NCBI RefSeq assembly: GCF_010731735.1
Contig: NZ_AP022588.1
Span: forward strand, 496,001 to 560,000
Origin: Mycolicibacterium sediminis
GTDB lineage: Bacteria > Actinomycetota > Actinomycetes > Mycobacteriales > Mycobacteriaceae
DNA length: 64,000 nt
Direction: 5' to 3'
This document shows, one piece after another, positions 37,803-46,600 of the stretch. The position numbers and the translations under genes were made by a program. How positions within the stretch are numbered: position 1 is the first letter of the stretch; the number at the start of each line of letters is the position of its first letter. The notes under the pieces were generated by a model. That model made no database searches. It was not told the origin of the DNA and saw nothing but the letters and a program-made list of their open reading frames with translations.

Positions 37803-39149
37803 ATGAACATCTCCATCATCGAGACGTCGAGCCTCGGAGATCGGAGCTACCTCGTCGACCACGACGGAGTGGCCGTCGTCATCGACCCGCAGCGCGACAT
37901 CGACCGCGTGCTCGAGCTGGCGACGGACCGTGACGTCACCATCACCCACGTGCTCGAGACGCACGTCCACAACGACTACGTCACGGGCGGTCTCGAACTC
38001 GCGCGGACCGTCGGCGCGCAGTACGTGGTGCCCGCCGGCGACGACGTGGCCTACGACCGCCGACCCGCCCACGACGGCGACGTGGTCGAGGCCGGGGCTA
38101 TGCGCTTCGAGGTGCTGCACACGCCGGGCCACACCCATCATCACGTCAGCTACGCCCTACGTGTCGGCGGCGACTCCCCCTCCGCGGTCTTCACCGGCGG
38201 TTCCATGCTGCACGGCACCACCGGGCGGACCGACCTGATCAGCGCCGAGGACACCGAAGAGCTGACGCACGCACAGTTCCACTCGGTGCGGCGCCTTGCG
38301 GCCGAACTGCCCGACGAGGCGGAGGTCTACCCCACTCACGGTTTCGGCAGCTTCTGCTCGGCGACGCCGGCGACCGGCGACTCCTCGACGATAGGCGCTG
38401 CGCGACAGGACAACCCGGCGCTCACCTCCGACGAGAGCACCTACGTCGCCGACCTCATCGCCGGTCTGTCGGCGTACCCCGCGTACTACGCGCACATGGG
38501 CGTGATCAACGCGGCAGGCCCGTCGCCCGTCGACCTCACGACGCCGGAACCCGTCGATCCCGCAGAACTGCGACAGCGGATCGACGCCGGTGAGTGGGTC
38601 GTCGACCTCCGCACCCGAACCGCCTTCGCCGCCGGCCACCTGGCGGGCACGTTCGGGTTCGAACTGTCCGGCTCGTTCGTCACCTATCTCGGGTGGCTCT
38701 ATCGGTGGGGTGCGCCGCTGACCCTGATCGCCGACGACCACACCGCCATCGACGACGCGCGTCGGGAACTGGTGCGGATCGGCATCGACGACGTGCGGGG
38801 AGCGGCCGTGGGGCCGATCGACGACCTCTCGGCAGGACGTCCCCTTCGGTCCTACCGCGTCAGCGACTTCGCCGAACTGGCCGGCTCGCCCCTGCCCGCC
38901 GAGGCGACGCTCCTCGACGTCCGGCAGAGCCACGAATTCGCCAAGCGCTCGGTTCCCGGAGCGGTCAACATCCCGCTGCACGAGTTGCTCGCGCACCTGG
39001 GAGAGATTCCGCTCGGCGAGGTGTGGGTGCATTGTGGATCGGGCTACCGCGCATCGATCGCCGCGTCGATCCTCGACGGCCCGGACCGCACGGTCGTGCT
39101 CGTCGACGACGCGTTTGCCACCGCCGTCGACCTGGGGCTTGCGGCATAG
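37803..39149 (+). CDS. Persulfide dioxygenase-rhodanese fusion (CstB/Blh-like)
   Basis: A 448-residue fusion. The N-terminal metallo-beta-lactamase domain has the ETHVHNDYVTGG metal motif (H-x-H-x-D), HTPGHTHHH and YPTHGFGSFC, the pattern of ETHE1-type persulfide dioxygenases. Two rhodanese modules follow. The first (VDLRTRTAFAAGHLAGT) lacks the catalytic Cys, while the second has it in VHCGSGYRASIAAS near the C-terminus. This order matches CstB of Staphylococcus, which converts persulfides to thiosulfate. I prefer the ATG at 37803 since GAAGGGA lies 7 nt upstream, against the ATG at 37797, which is too close. Confidence 0.92.
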   Translation: MNISIIETSSLGDRSYLVDHDGVAVVIDPQRDIDRVLELATDRDVTITHVLETHVHNDYVTGGLELARTVGAQYVVPAGDDVAYDRRPAHDGDVVEAGAMRFEVLHTPGHTHHHVSYALRVGGDSPSAVFTGGSMLHGTTGRTDLISAEDTEELTHAQFHSVRRLAAELPDEAEVYPTHGFGSFCSATPATGDSSTIGAARQDNPALTSDESTYVADLIAGLSAYPAYYAHMGVINAAGPSPVDLTTPEPVDPAELRQRIDAGEWVVDLRTRTAFAAGHLAGTFGFELSGSFVTYLGWLYRWGAPLTLIADDHTAIDDARRELVRIGIDDVRGAAVGPIDDLSAGRPLRSYRVSDFAELAGSPLPAEATLLDVRQSHEFAKRSVPGAVNIPLHELLAHLGEIPLGEVWVHCGSGYRASIAASILDGPDRTVVLVDDAFATAVDLGLAA

Positions 39150-39167
39150 ACGGGCGTTCATCTGCTT

Positions 39168-39193
39168 GGGAACGGTCAGGAGTGACCGTTCCC
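39168..39193. promoter_or_regulatory. TetR operator upstream of tetR gene
   Basis: GGGAACGGTCA (39168-39178) and TGACCGTTCCC (39183-39193) form a perfect 11-bp inverted repeat with a 4-bp spacer. The same core, AACGGTCA-N4-TGACNGTT, recurs at 39845-39868 before the acyl-CoA dehydrogenase gene. The right arm falls in the -35 region of the tetR promoter (-10 TAACCT at 39208-39213, ATG 6 nt later). It could also terminate the sulfur operon. Confidence 0.6.
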
Positions 39194-39219
39194 GTCCGCC
39201 GCCGCGCTAACCTTCGGTC

Positions 39220-39861
39220 ATGACGGAATCGGCGACATCGGTCCGATCGCAGGCGAGCCGGCGGGCGAACAGTCGATCCCTCATCCTCGACGCCGCCGTC
39301 GAACTGCTCGTGGAGCGCGGCTATCGCAACACGACGACCGTTGCGATACAGGAGCGGGCGAACGTGAGCCGTGGTCGGCTCCTGCACCACTTCCCGTCAC
39401 GCGACGCACTGCTCGTCGCCGCCGCGCAACACCTGGCCGACGAGCGGATAGCCGACATGGAGCGGTGGTTCGAGCGGGCCGACGACCTCCATCCAGCTGC
39501 GGCCGAACGCGTCACTCACGCGGTCGATCTCCTGTGGCGGACCTTTCGCCAGCCGTACTTCTGGGCCGCGATGGACCTCTGGTCGGCGGCGCGCACCGAC
39601 GCGGATCTGCGAGAGCAGCTGGCGGCGTCCGAACGTCGGCTGGGCCGGGCGATCGTGCACGTCGTCGCCACGATGTTCGGGCCGGTGCACAGCAGCCATC
39701 CGGGGTTCGACGACCTCCGGGAGCTGCTGTTCAGCAGCATGCGCGGGGTGGCCCTCACCTATTCGATCGTCGACCGCGAACCCGACTCGGATCCGCACCT
39801 GCCGATGTGGCGTTCGGTGGCGTGCCGGATGCTCGACGTCACCACTAACGGTCAAGGCTGA
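39220..39861 (+). CDS. TetR-family transcriptional regulator
   Basis: A 213-residue regulator. The N-terminal HTH is SRSLILDAAVELLVERGYRNTTTVAIQERANVSRGRLLHHFPSRDALLVAA (residues ~18-68), followed by an all-helical ligand domain. TAACCT 6 nt before the ATG at 39220 indicates a leaderless start. Two near-identical palindromes flank the gene, one in its promoter and one over its stop codon ahead of the acyl-CoA dehydrogenase gene. It therefore probably represses itself and the dehydrogenase, with an acyl-CoA-like or aromatic inducer. Confidence 0.9.
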   Translation: MTESATSVRSQASRRANSRSLILDAAVELLVERGYRNTTTVAIQERANVSRGRLLHHFPSRDALLVAAAQHLADERIADMERWFERADDLHPAAAERVTHAVDLLWRTFRQPYFWAAMDLWSAARTDADLREQLAASERRLGRAIVHVVATMFGPVHSSHPGFDDLRELLFSSMRGVALTYSIVDREPDSDPHLPMWRSVACRMLDVTTNGQG

Positions 39862-39868
39862 CTGTTAG
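39845..39868. promoter_or_regulatory. Second TetR operator, over tetR stop codon
   Basis: CTAACGGTCA (39845-39854) and TGACTGTTAG (39859-39868) are inverted with one mismatch and a 4-bp spacer, matching the site at 39168-39193. It includes the tetR stop (39859-39861) and lies 30 bp before the acyl-CoA dehydrogenase start, so the dehydrogenase probably has its own regulated promoter here. Confidence 0.6.
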
Positions 39869-39897
39869 GCTTCGGGTCACCGCCCCGAGGAGGATCC

Positions 39898-41151
39898 GTG
39901 CCGACACGCGAAGCGCCACCGGTGACCCAGTCGGTCCCGCGCACCCAGGACCACATGACCCACGACGTGTGGCTCCCCGACGAGATCGTCGAACTCCGCG
40001 CCGAGGCCCGCGCCGCCGTGGCCACGCGGCTCGCCCCCCATGCCCGGGACATCGGTCAGCGGGAGGAATCGATCGACAGCTTCCCGTGGGAGGCGTTTCG
40101 CGGCCTCGCCGCCGAGGGCATGTTCGCCGTCCCCTTCGACGCCGAATTCGGTCGCGGACTAGGCCATCCGATGCTCGGCACCTGCACCGTCACCGAGGAG
40201 ATCGCCTACCAGTCGTCGTCGATGGCCGGGGTGTACGACGGCCAGTGCATCCTGGTCCCCCAGACGCTGACCTACGCCTCCGACGAGCTGCGCAGGCACC
40301 TGATCCCGGAGCTGATCAGCGGGCGAACGGCCTTCTCCTTCGCCACCACCGAGCCGGACACCAGTTCGGACCTCACGGCGGAACGCATGCAGACCGTTGC
40401 CGAGGAGACCCCTGGCGGCTTCGTGGTCAACGGGCGGAAGCGCTGGATCACCAACAGCATCGTGGCGGGCTGGGTCTCGGTGCTGGTCCGGGCCGGCGCG
40501 GGTAGCAACAGGGCGACGATGCTGCTGGTGGACCTGTCCTCGCCGGGCGTGCGCATCGGTGCACCGGACCTGAAGATGGGCCACCGCGGTCAGGTCACCG
40601 CCGACATCGTGTTCGACGACGTCTTCGTCCCCCACGGGAACCTGCTCGGACCGGCCGGTGGCGGCCTCGGCGTGGCGTTGTCCGCGCTGGTCCGCGGACG
40701 CATCGGCATCGGGGCGGCGGGCGTCGGCGTGGCGCAGGCGGCGCTGGATCTCGCGGTCCACCGGCTGCGTACGCGTCACGTCTTCGGCGGTCCACTCGGC
40801 GCGATGCAGCACTGGCAGTTCACGATGGCCCAGCGCGCCACCGAGATCGAGTGCGCCCGCATGCTCTATCAAAAGGCAGCCACGCTGCTCGATCGCGGCG
40901 ACCGCAGCGCGGAGCCTGAGGCGGCGATGGCGAAGGCGTACGGAACACGGTTGGCCAACGACGTGACGCGCGAGGCCATCCAGATCCATGGCGCGCTTGG
41001 TTTCGCCCGGCAGGTCGCCGAGACCGGCGAGTCCGTCCGGCTCGAGGAGATGTACCGCGACGCGAAGATCCTGGAGATCTTCGAGGGCGCCAACGAACTC
41101 CAGCAGTGGATCGTGGCCCGCCAACTCATCGGCCGCGACGTCACGGGCTGA
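39898..41151 (+). CDS. Acyl-CoA dehydrogenase
   Basis: A 417-residue FAD-dependent acyl-CoA dehydrogenase with an N-terminal helical domain (ELRAEARAAVATRLAPHAR). A beta domain contains FSFATTEPDTSSDL and VNGRKRWITNSIVAGW. The C-terminal helices have RTRHVFGGPLGAMQHWQFTMAQ, IQIHGALGFARQ and the catalytic-glutamate-type end MYRDAKILEIFEGANELQQ. The GTG at 39898 has GAGGAGGA 5-6 nt upstream. The chain length or substrate class is not evident. Control by the upstream TetR gene is inferred from the shared palindrome. Confidence 0.93.
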   Translation: MPTREAPPVTQSVPRTQDHMTHDVWLPDEIVELRAEARAAVATRLAPHARDIGQREESIDSFPWEAFRGLAAEGMFAVPFDAEFGRGLGHPMLGTCTVTEEIAYQSSSMAGVYDGQCILVPQTLTYASDELRRHLIPELISGRTAFSFATTEPDTSSDLTAERMQTVAEETPGGFVVNGRKRWITNSIVAGWVSVLVRAGAGSNRATMLLVDLSSPGVRIGAPDLKMGHRGQVTADIVFDDVFVPHGNLLGPAGGGLGVALSALVRGRIGIGAAGVGVAQAALDLAVHRLRTRHVFGGPLGAMQHWQFTMAQRATEIECARMLYQKAATLLDRGDRSAEPEAAMAKAYGTRLANDVTREAIQIHGALGFARQVAETGESVRLEEMYRDAKILEIFEGANELQQWIVARQLIGRDVTG

Positions 41152-41174
41152 CGGGCAAGCGCGACAATGGGCCG

Positions 41175-42242
41175 GTGCACCTTCCCGTCATGCCCCCGGT
41201 GTCGCCGATGCTCGCGAAGTCGGTGCCCACGATCCCGCCCGGCGCGTCCTACGAGCCGAAGTGGGACGGGTTCCGGTCGATCTGCTTCCGCGACGGCGAC
41301 GAGGTCGAGTTCGGCAGCCGCAACGAGCGGCCGCTGACGCGCTACTTCCCGGAACTGGTCGCCGCCGCACTCCGGGAGCTGCCCGAGCGCTGCGTCGTCG
41401 ACGGCGAGATCGTCGTGACCGGCGCGCGCGGCCTGGACTTCGACGCGCTGCAGTTGCGAATGCACCCCGCCGCGTCGCGGGTACGGATGCTCGCGGAGAA
41501 GACACCTGCGGCATTCATCGCCTTCGACCTGCTGGCGCTCGGCGACGACGACTACACCGCACGGCCGTTCGCCGACCGTCGCGCCGCACTCGTCGACGCG
41601 ATGGGCGAGACGGGCACCAGCTTTCACGTCACCCCGACGACGACCGACCTCGCCGTCGCGCAGCGGTGGTTCGACGACTTCGAGGGCGCCGGCCTCGACG
41701 GGATCATCGCCAAGCCGTTCACCATCCCGTATCAGTCCGACAAGCGAATCATGTTCAAGATCAAGCACGCTCGTACCGCCGACTGCGTGGTAGCCGGATA
41801 CCGCGTGCACAAGTCTGGCGCCGACGCGGTGGGCTCGCTGATGCTCGGGTTGTACGACGAGAACGGGACTCTGGCGTCGGTGGGCGTCATCGGCGCCTTC
41901 CCCATGGCCACGCGCAAGACGCTGTTCACCGAACTGCAGTCGCTCGTCGTGCCGTTCGACGACCATCCCTGGAACTGGGGCGGGCACGTGCAGGAGGCGA
42001 CCCCGCGCGGCGCGGGCTCACGCTGGAACGCCGGCAAGGACCTGTCGTTCGTGCCGCTGCGACCGGAGCGCGTCGTCGAGGTGCGCTACGACCACATGGA
42101 GGGCGGACGCTTCCGCCACCTCCCGCAGTTCAACCGGTGGCGCCCCGACCGCGAGGCGCGATCGTGCACCTACGCCCAACTCGAGGAGCCGGCGGACTTC
42201 GACCTCGACGACATCGTCCCGGGGCTCGGTCAGCGGCGTTAG
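41175..42242 (+). CDS. ligC2: ATP-dependent DNA ligase LigC (second copy)
   Basis: A 355-residue paralogue of the LigC at 31441-32493. The adenylation motif EPKWDGFR carries Lys29, followed by SRNERPLTRYFPEL, CVVDGEIVV, TPAAFIAFDLLALG, GLDGIIAKPFTIPY (motif IV) and FKIKHARTADCVVAGYRVHKSG (motif V). The OB-fold domain ends RHLPQFNRWRPDREARSC. The GTG at 41175 lies 6 nt after GACAAT, a plausible -10 of a leaderless message. M. smegmatis is known to carry two LigC proteins; here they are split by eight other genes. Confidence 0.92.
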   Translation: MHLPVMPPVSPMLAKSVPTIPPGASYEPKWDGFRSICFRDGDEVEFGSRNERPLTRYFPELVAAALRELPERCVVDGEIVVTGARGLDFDALQLRMHPAASRVRMLAEKTPAAFIAFDLLALGDDDYTARPFADRRAALVDAMGETGTSFHVTPTTTDLAVAQRWFDDFEGAGLDGIIAKPFTIPYQSDKRIMFKIKHARTADCVVAGYRVHKSGADAVGSLMLGLYDENGTLASVGVIGAFPMATRKTLFTELQSLVVPFDDHPWNWGGHVQEATPRGAGSRWNAGKDLSFVPLRPERVVEVRYDHMEGGRFRHLPQFNRWRPDREARSCTYAQLEEPADFDLDDIVPGLGQRR

Positions 42243-42248
42243 CCGTCC

Positions 42249-42300
42249 AGTGTGAAATCTGCGACGCATCCAGCGCGTGTCACGTCGTCCGATTCACACT
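42249..42300. repeat. Inverted repeat AGTGTGAA...TTCACACT between convergent genes
   Basis: AGTGTGAA (42249-42256) and TTCACACT (42293-42300) are perfect 8-bp arms around 36 bp, with smaller internal symmetry (GCGACGC / GCGTGTC). The unit fills the 51-bp gap between ligC2 and the reactivase gene and runs into the reactivase stop codon. It may act as a terminator. Its size and form resemble a mycobacterial dispersed palindromic unit. Confidence 0.45.
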
Positions 42301-44000
42301 CGGGGCATCGAGCCCGCGGCGTACAGGTGCACCAGCCCGCTGGCCACCGCGAAACGCGGGCCGTGCACGCCGTCGACGTTCGCCCTCCCCACCGCGACCG
42401 GCACACCGCGAAGCGCCTCGGCGACCGACCGCAGCAGCTCGTCGTCGAGCGCGCCGCCGCCGGCCAATACCAGCGCGGCGGATGGCTCGTCGAACGCACG
42501 CAGACAGCGGGCGATGTTGGCGGCGATGGTCTCCCGCTTGATCGCCAGCCGCAGGCTGCGCCACTCCTCGGCGGCCAGTCGGTTCGAGAACGGCACCAGC
42601 CCGGCGCTGCCGCGCGTGCAGAGTCGGCCGATCGCATCCGACGGTGCGGGGTAGTCCAGGAAGACCCGTCGACCGTCCTCCTCGTGGGCGACGTGCGGAC
42701 CCTCCACCCGTACCGCGGGCGTCCGCTTCACCTGCTCGGCGAGCGCACGCGGGATGCCGAGCACGCGTGCGACCGCCACCGTGATGGTCTCGCCCGCCCC
42801 CGCCGCGACCACCGTGCGGTCGGCACCGATCAGATCAACCGTGCCGCCGCCGATGTCGCACACCATCGAGTCGGGCGGCAGACCCGGCGTGGTGCGGGCG
42901 CCCTCGGCCGCGGCGCGAGGCTCGGTGGCCAGCGTGCGAGTCGGCCGGCCGGTGAGCGCCGCGAGGGTCTCCGCCGCGTCGGACACCTCGTCGGCGGCCA
43001 GCATCGCCACGACGGTGCCGTGGGCGTCGGCCACCCCGCGGCGCAACCAGGCGCCGTCGTCGAGGGTGCCGAGGTCGGTGAAGAACGCATCCTCCACGGC
43101 GAGCCCGTGCTCGGCCGACGGGACGGCGCGCAGCCGCAGGTGGGTGGCGCAACCCGGTGGCGCCAGCCGCAGTACCGCGTGCGCCTGGGACGGCGTGTAG
43201 CGCCGGCCGACGCCGTCGATGGTGCAGTCGACGTAGTCGTCGTCCACCGCGGGCACCGGTGGCGGACCGGTGCGCCGGGTCACCGCGATCGCCGACGCGT
43301 CGGACAGTTCGCGGCAGAACTCGGCGACGTCGTGGATGCCGGCGGGGTCGATGCCGAGCGCGGCCGACAGGGCGATCGGGTCCGCCATCGCCCGGTAGGC
43401 GCGACCCTCCTCGACCACCTCCACCGCGACCACGGCACCGGGGTCGACGTCCACGTCGGCCTCGTCGACCACCGGGATCGCGACGGGTATCCGGTTGCGG
43501 ATCAGCACCGCGTCGTCCTGCGCGGCGATCACCCCGACCACCTGCCACCCGGCGGTGACCGCCGACGTGATGGCCGCGGCCGCCACCTCGAAGTCGATTG
43601 TCGCGTCGACCGATACGACCACCGGGCCGTCGGGGGCGGTGCCGTCGAGACCGGCCAGCGGGACGTGGCGGCCCACCCCGAAGCCGGTGCCCGCCGGGGT
43701 GCTGGCGTCGGGCCTGCGAAGATTCCGCACCGGCGATCGCGGTGACGTCGCCCGGGGCAGCGGTGCGGTCGCCGTGTCGACCGGCCGCAGTGCCGACAGC
43801 AGGCATTCGTCCACGTGGACGTCCGCGTCGGCCTCGGCCCTCCGCAGCAGTGCCGCAGCACCCAGCAGCGACTCGTGGGATCCCTTGCGCCCACGTGTCG
43901 GCGCGTGCGCATGGCCGAGCGGCGTGACCGTGCCGTCGGCCACCCGGGCCAGGACGAGTTCGGTGGTGTGGTTGCCGACGTCGATGCCCGCCACCGTCAC
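42294..44000 (-). CDS. Diol/glycerol dehydratase reactivase, large subunit (DdrA-type)
   Basis: A 568-residue actin/Hsp70-fold ATPase that swaps damaged adenosylcobalamin out of the dehydratase. The N-terminal phosphate loop is VAGIDVGNHTTELVLA, the middle domain runs from ~90 to 280, the second phosphate-loop motif is VCDIGGGTVDLIG near residue 395 and the adenosine motif is ALVLAGGGALDDELL near residue 525. The GTG at 44000 follows the small-subunit stop by 2 nt; a TTG at 44006 overlapping that stop is an alternative. It is the last gene of the leftward dehydratase operon. I see no separate small reactivase subunit (DdrB) beside it. Confidence 0.88.
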   Translation of the reverse strand: MTVAGIDVGNHTTELVLARVADGTVTPLGHAHAPTRGRKGSHESLLGAAALLRRAEADADVHVDECLLSALRPVDTATAPLPRATSPRSPVRNLRRPDASTPAGTGFGVGRHVPLAGLDGTAPDGPVVVSVDATIDFEVAAAAITSAVTAGWQVVGVIAAQDDAVLIRNRIPVAIPVVDEADVDVDPGAVVAVEVVEEGRAYRAMADPIALSAALGIDPAGIHDVAEFCRELSDASAIAVTRRTGPPPVPAVDDDYVDCTIDGVGRRYTPSQAHAVLRLAPPGCATHLRLRAVPSAEHGLAVEDAFFTDLGTLDDGAWLRRGVADAHGTVVAMLAADEVSDAAETLAALTGRPTRTLATEPRAAAEGARTTPGLPPDSMVCDIGGGTVDLIGADRTVVAAGAGETITVAVARVLGIPRALAEQVKRTPAVRVEGPHVAHEEDGRRVFLDYPAPSDAIGRLCTRGSAGLVPFSNRLAAEEWRSLRLAIKRETIAANIARCLRAFDEPSAALVLAGGGALDDELLRSVAEALRGVPVAVGRANVDGVHGPRFAVASGLVHLYAAGSMPRV

Positions 44001-44002
44001 CG

Positions 44003-44338
44003 TCAACGCAGCAGACCCCGCCGCGCGTAGACCACCGCCGCCTGGGCGACCAGGGCGGCGCAGCGCGACGCACCGCGGGCCTCCAGCGACGCGCGCAGGT
44101 CGTCGAGTTGGGTCGCCGTCGAGCGGTGCGGCCGCAGCGCCTCGTAGAGCGCCATCACGTCCTCGTCGTCGAGGATCGCGAGTTCGGCTGCGCGCAGGAA
44201 GTTCTCGGCGAGTTGCGGGTTGCCGCCCTCCTCGGCGACGACCGCCTGGTGCGCCAGCACGGCGGGATCCATCCGCAGGTCCGGCAGGCCCAGCTTGCCG
44301 TCGACCGCGTTGTCGACGGTGATCTCCGTCCGGGTCAC
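44003..44338 (-). CDS. Diol/glycerol dehydratase small (gamma) subunit
   Basis: A 111-residue protein matching the PduE/DhaE small subunit: VDNAVDGKLGLPDLRMDPAVLAHQAVVAEEGGNPQLAENFLRAAEL-type sequence at residues ~8-55, then a helical tail LYEALRPHRSTATQLDDLRASLE. It is shorter than enteric PduE because the long basic N-terminal extension is absent. That extension serves compartment targeting or low solubility in enteric enzymes. The GTG at 44338 overlaps the large-subunit stop (GTGA), so the subunits are coupled. Confidence 0.88.
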   Translation of the reverse strand: MTRTEITVDNAVDGKLGLPDLRMDPAVLAHQAVVAEEGGNPQLAENFLRAAELAILDDEDVMALYEALRPHRSTATQLDDLRASLEARGASRCAALVAQAAVVYARRGLLR

Positions 44339-46572
44339 GGCCGCGCCACCTCCACCGTCATCGGCGCCTCCCCCGGTTCGCACGCCTCGCGTTCGAGCGC
44401 GACGAGCGCAACCGCCCGGGCGTGGTAGCGCGCGGAGATGGATTCGTCGGTGCCGCCGGTGAAGATCGGTACCGGCGCCATGCCCTTCGCGTGCCGGGCG
44501 GCGTTCTTGCCCAGGTCGCGATACATCGTGGCGGTCAGCAGCGGAGCGACGCTGAACAGCTCCAGATTGGCAAGCGGGGCCAGGTCTCGACGGTGGATCA
44601 GCGCGGTCCCCTTGCCCTGCAGCCCGATTCCGATGCCGGATCCGGACAGCCGGGCCGCCGTCAGCCCGATGAGGCCGACGTCGATGGTGGACCGGACGCG
44701 GACCAGTCGCGGCACGCAGCCCTCTTCCTCCAGCCCCGCCGAGATCTGCCGCAGCACCTCGCCGATCGTCAGGCCGCACAGCGACAGCCAGACACTGCGC
44801 CCCCACGCCGGCGACAGCCCGATCACGACCTCGCGGGGATCGCTGCCCTGGCGGGCGGGCTCGACGTCACGGACGCCGACGTGCCCACGGTGTTCCACCT
44901 GGTCGGCCGTCAACTCGGCCGACGTGCGGGCCTGCCGGATGCCGTCGATCTCGGCGCGGCGATGCTCCGAGAGCGCGTAACCCGTTCCGGGACCGGCATA
45001 GTCGTTGGGGTCGGTGAGCTTGGACAGGACGTTGAACTCGGCGTCGAAGATCGCCGAGGTCTGCAGCTGGTCGCCGCGCAGCCGCTCGCGGGTGAGGCGA
45101 GTGATGGCCTCGGCCTCCTCGACGAACCCCGTGCGGTGCAGCGCCCCGATCACGTCGAAGACGGTCAACTGCCGGGCCTCGATCGACGAGGCCGCCTCGG
45201 CGACGATCCTCGGATGCCCCGGTGGGAGGTCGCGGGATCCGTTGGCGGCCACGACGTCGTCGACGCGACTGTCCTCGTAGTCGGCGAGGCCGAGATCGCG
45301 GTAGACGGCCTGGACGGCCGTGGCGGCGCGGCGACGGACGCGCTCCAGGTGCTCCGGCGACACCGTGCGCAATCCACCGTCGGCACCCCAGTCGCGCTGC
45401 AGGACGAGGAAGTCGTCCATGTCGTCGGAGTTGAAGTTGGACAGTGCGAACGCGTTGTCGTAGCGCGGGATCGAGCCGAACCCCGAGAAGATGAAGTCCG
45501 CGCCAGCCAGCAGAACCGGCAGCGTGTGCGCGCTGCGCCGAATGTCGGACTCGGAGATCAGGTTGTCGTTGCCCGCGCAGGACTCGAGGTCGCGCATCAT
45601 GACCATCAGGTTCTCGGCGAGCAACTCCTTCATGCCCTCGGGCACCGACGCCACGACGCCCACCCCGTCGATGCCGCCGTTCTGAACGCCCTGGCTGCCG
45701 AGCGCACGGGCCAGCGAGACGCACCGCGACTCCAGGTACAGGATCGAGCACTTCTCGGCCGCGCCCATCAGCACCTCGGCGCCGCCACCGCTGGTGACCC
45801 GCATCTTCAGGCCGCGGGAGGCGTAGGCCGACGTCAGGATGGCCTTGCTGAACGGGGTGTCGTCGCCGTCGACGAACACCTGCTCGGTGCCGTAGAGCGA
45901 GATGGTCTCGGCGTAACTGGTGAGGCCGCGCAGGCCGAGGCGCAGTTCGAGCGCCTCCTCGATCGAGCACTGCGCCATGGCGCCCGGCGTGCCGACCTGG
46001 CTGCCGATCAGCAGCGCGACCGCGTTGGACGGCGCGTCGCCGAGCACGGGCACCGTGGTCTCGACCTCGCGGAACCCGTAGGCGACGGCGCTGGCCGCGT
46101 CGGCCGCGATCAGCAGGGGATCGTCGAGCTGGTTGGTGACGTGTGCCTGATTGCTCGGGGTCCGTCTGGCCCGCAGCTTGGTCATCGCCATCTGCATCTC
46201 GACGGGACTGAGCAGCGCCACCACCCTGGCCAGCTTGGCCGGCGTGGTGCCGCCGATCAGGCGGATCACCTCCGCACGCGGCACGTTCACGTCGACGGCC
46301 ATCCGGGCGAGTGCCGAATCGTCCAGCGCCATGGCCTCGTCGGCGACCGCCAGGTCGATGCCGTAGCGGGCGATGAACTCGTCGATGACGTCGAAGTCGG
46401 CGGCGCCCTTGCCGTCGAGTTCGAGCACCTCCCCGTCGCGAATGGTCAGCGACGGGGAGGGGTCCCATGGACTGCGCATGGCGACCAGTCCGAGTTCGGC
46501 GTCGGCGACGCTGAACCCGTCGAGATTGACCGGCTTGTCGTCGAGGACGCGGAACCGTCCCAAGCGATCCAC
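44335..46572 (-). CDS. B12-dependent diol/glycerol dehydratase, fused large and medium subunits
   Basis: A 745-residue fusion. Residues 1 to ~550 are the alpha subunit, a TIM barrel converting 1,2-diols or glycerol to aldehydes by radical chemistry with adenosylcobalamin. Visible are MAMTKLRARRTPSNQAHVTN, EALELRLGLRGLTSYAETISLYGTEQ, TSGGGAEVLMG, LYLESRCV and GVQNGGIDGVGVVASVP. Residues ~570-745 are the beta subunit (EVVIGLSPAWG...GSGIGIGLQGKGTALIHRRDLAPLANLELFSVAPLLT). The GTG at 46572 has AGGAGG 7 nt upstream. Separate subunits are the rule in enteric bacteria; the alpha-beta fusion is typical of actinobacterial versions. No microcompartment shell gene is nearby. Confidence 0.92.
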   Translation of the reverse strand: MDRLGRFRVLDDKPVNLDGFSVADAELGLVAMRSPWDPSPSLTIRDGEVLELDGKGAADFDVIDEFIARYGIDLAVADEAMALDDSALARMAVDVNVPRAEVIRLIGGTTPAKLARVVALLSPVEMQMAMTKLRARRTPSNQAHVTNQLDDPLLIAADAASAVAYGFREVETTVPVLGDAPSNAVALLIGSQVGTPGAMAQCSIEEALELRLGLRGLTSYAETISLYGTEQVFVDGDDTPFSKAILTSAYASRGLKMRVTSGGGAEVLMGAAEKCSILYLESRCVSLARALGSQGVQNGGIDGVGVVASVPEGMKELLAENLMVMMRDLESCAGNDNLISESDIRRSAHTLPVLLAGADFIFSGFGSIPRYDNAFALSNFNSDDMDDFLVLQRDWGADGGLRTVSPEHLERVRRRAATAVQAVYRDLGLADYEDSRVDDVVAANGSRDLPPGHPRIVAEAASSIEARQLTVFDVIGALHRTGFVEEAEAITRLTRERLRGDQLQTSAIFDAEFNVLSKLTDPNDYAGPGTGYALSEHRRAEIDGIRQARTSAELTADQVEHRGHVGVRDVEPARQGSDPREVVIGLSPAWGRSVWLSLCGLTIGEVLRQISAGLEEEGCVPRLVRVRSTIDVGLIGLTAARLSGSGIGIGLQGKGTALIHRRDLAPLANLELFSVAPLLTATMYRDLGKNAARHAKGMAPVPIFTGGTDESISARYHARAVALVALEREACEPGEAPMTVEVARP

Positions 46573-46600
46573 CGGTCAACCTCCTCTGATCGCTGCTCGG

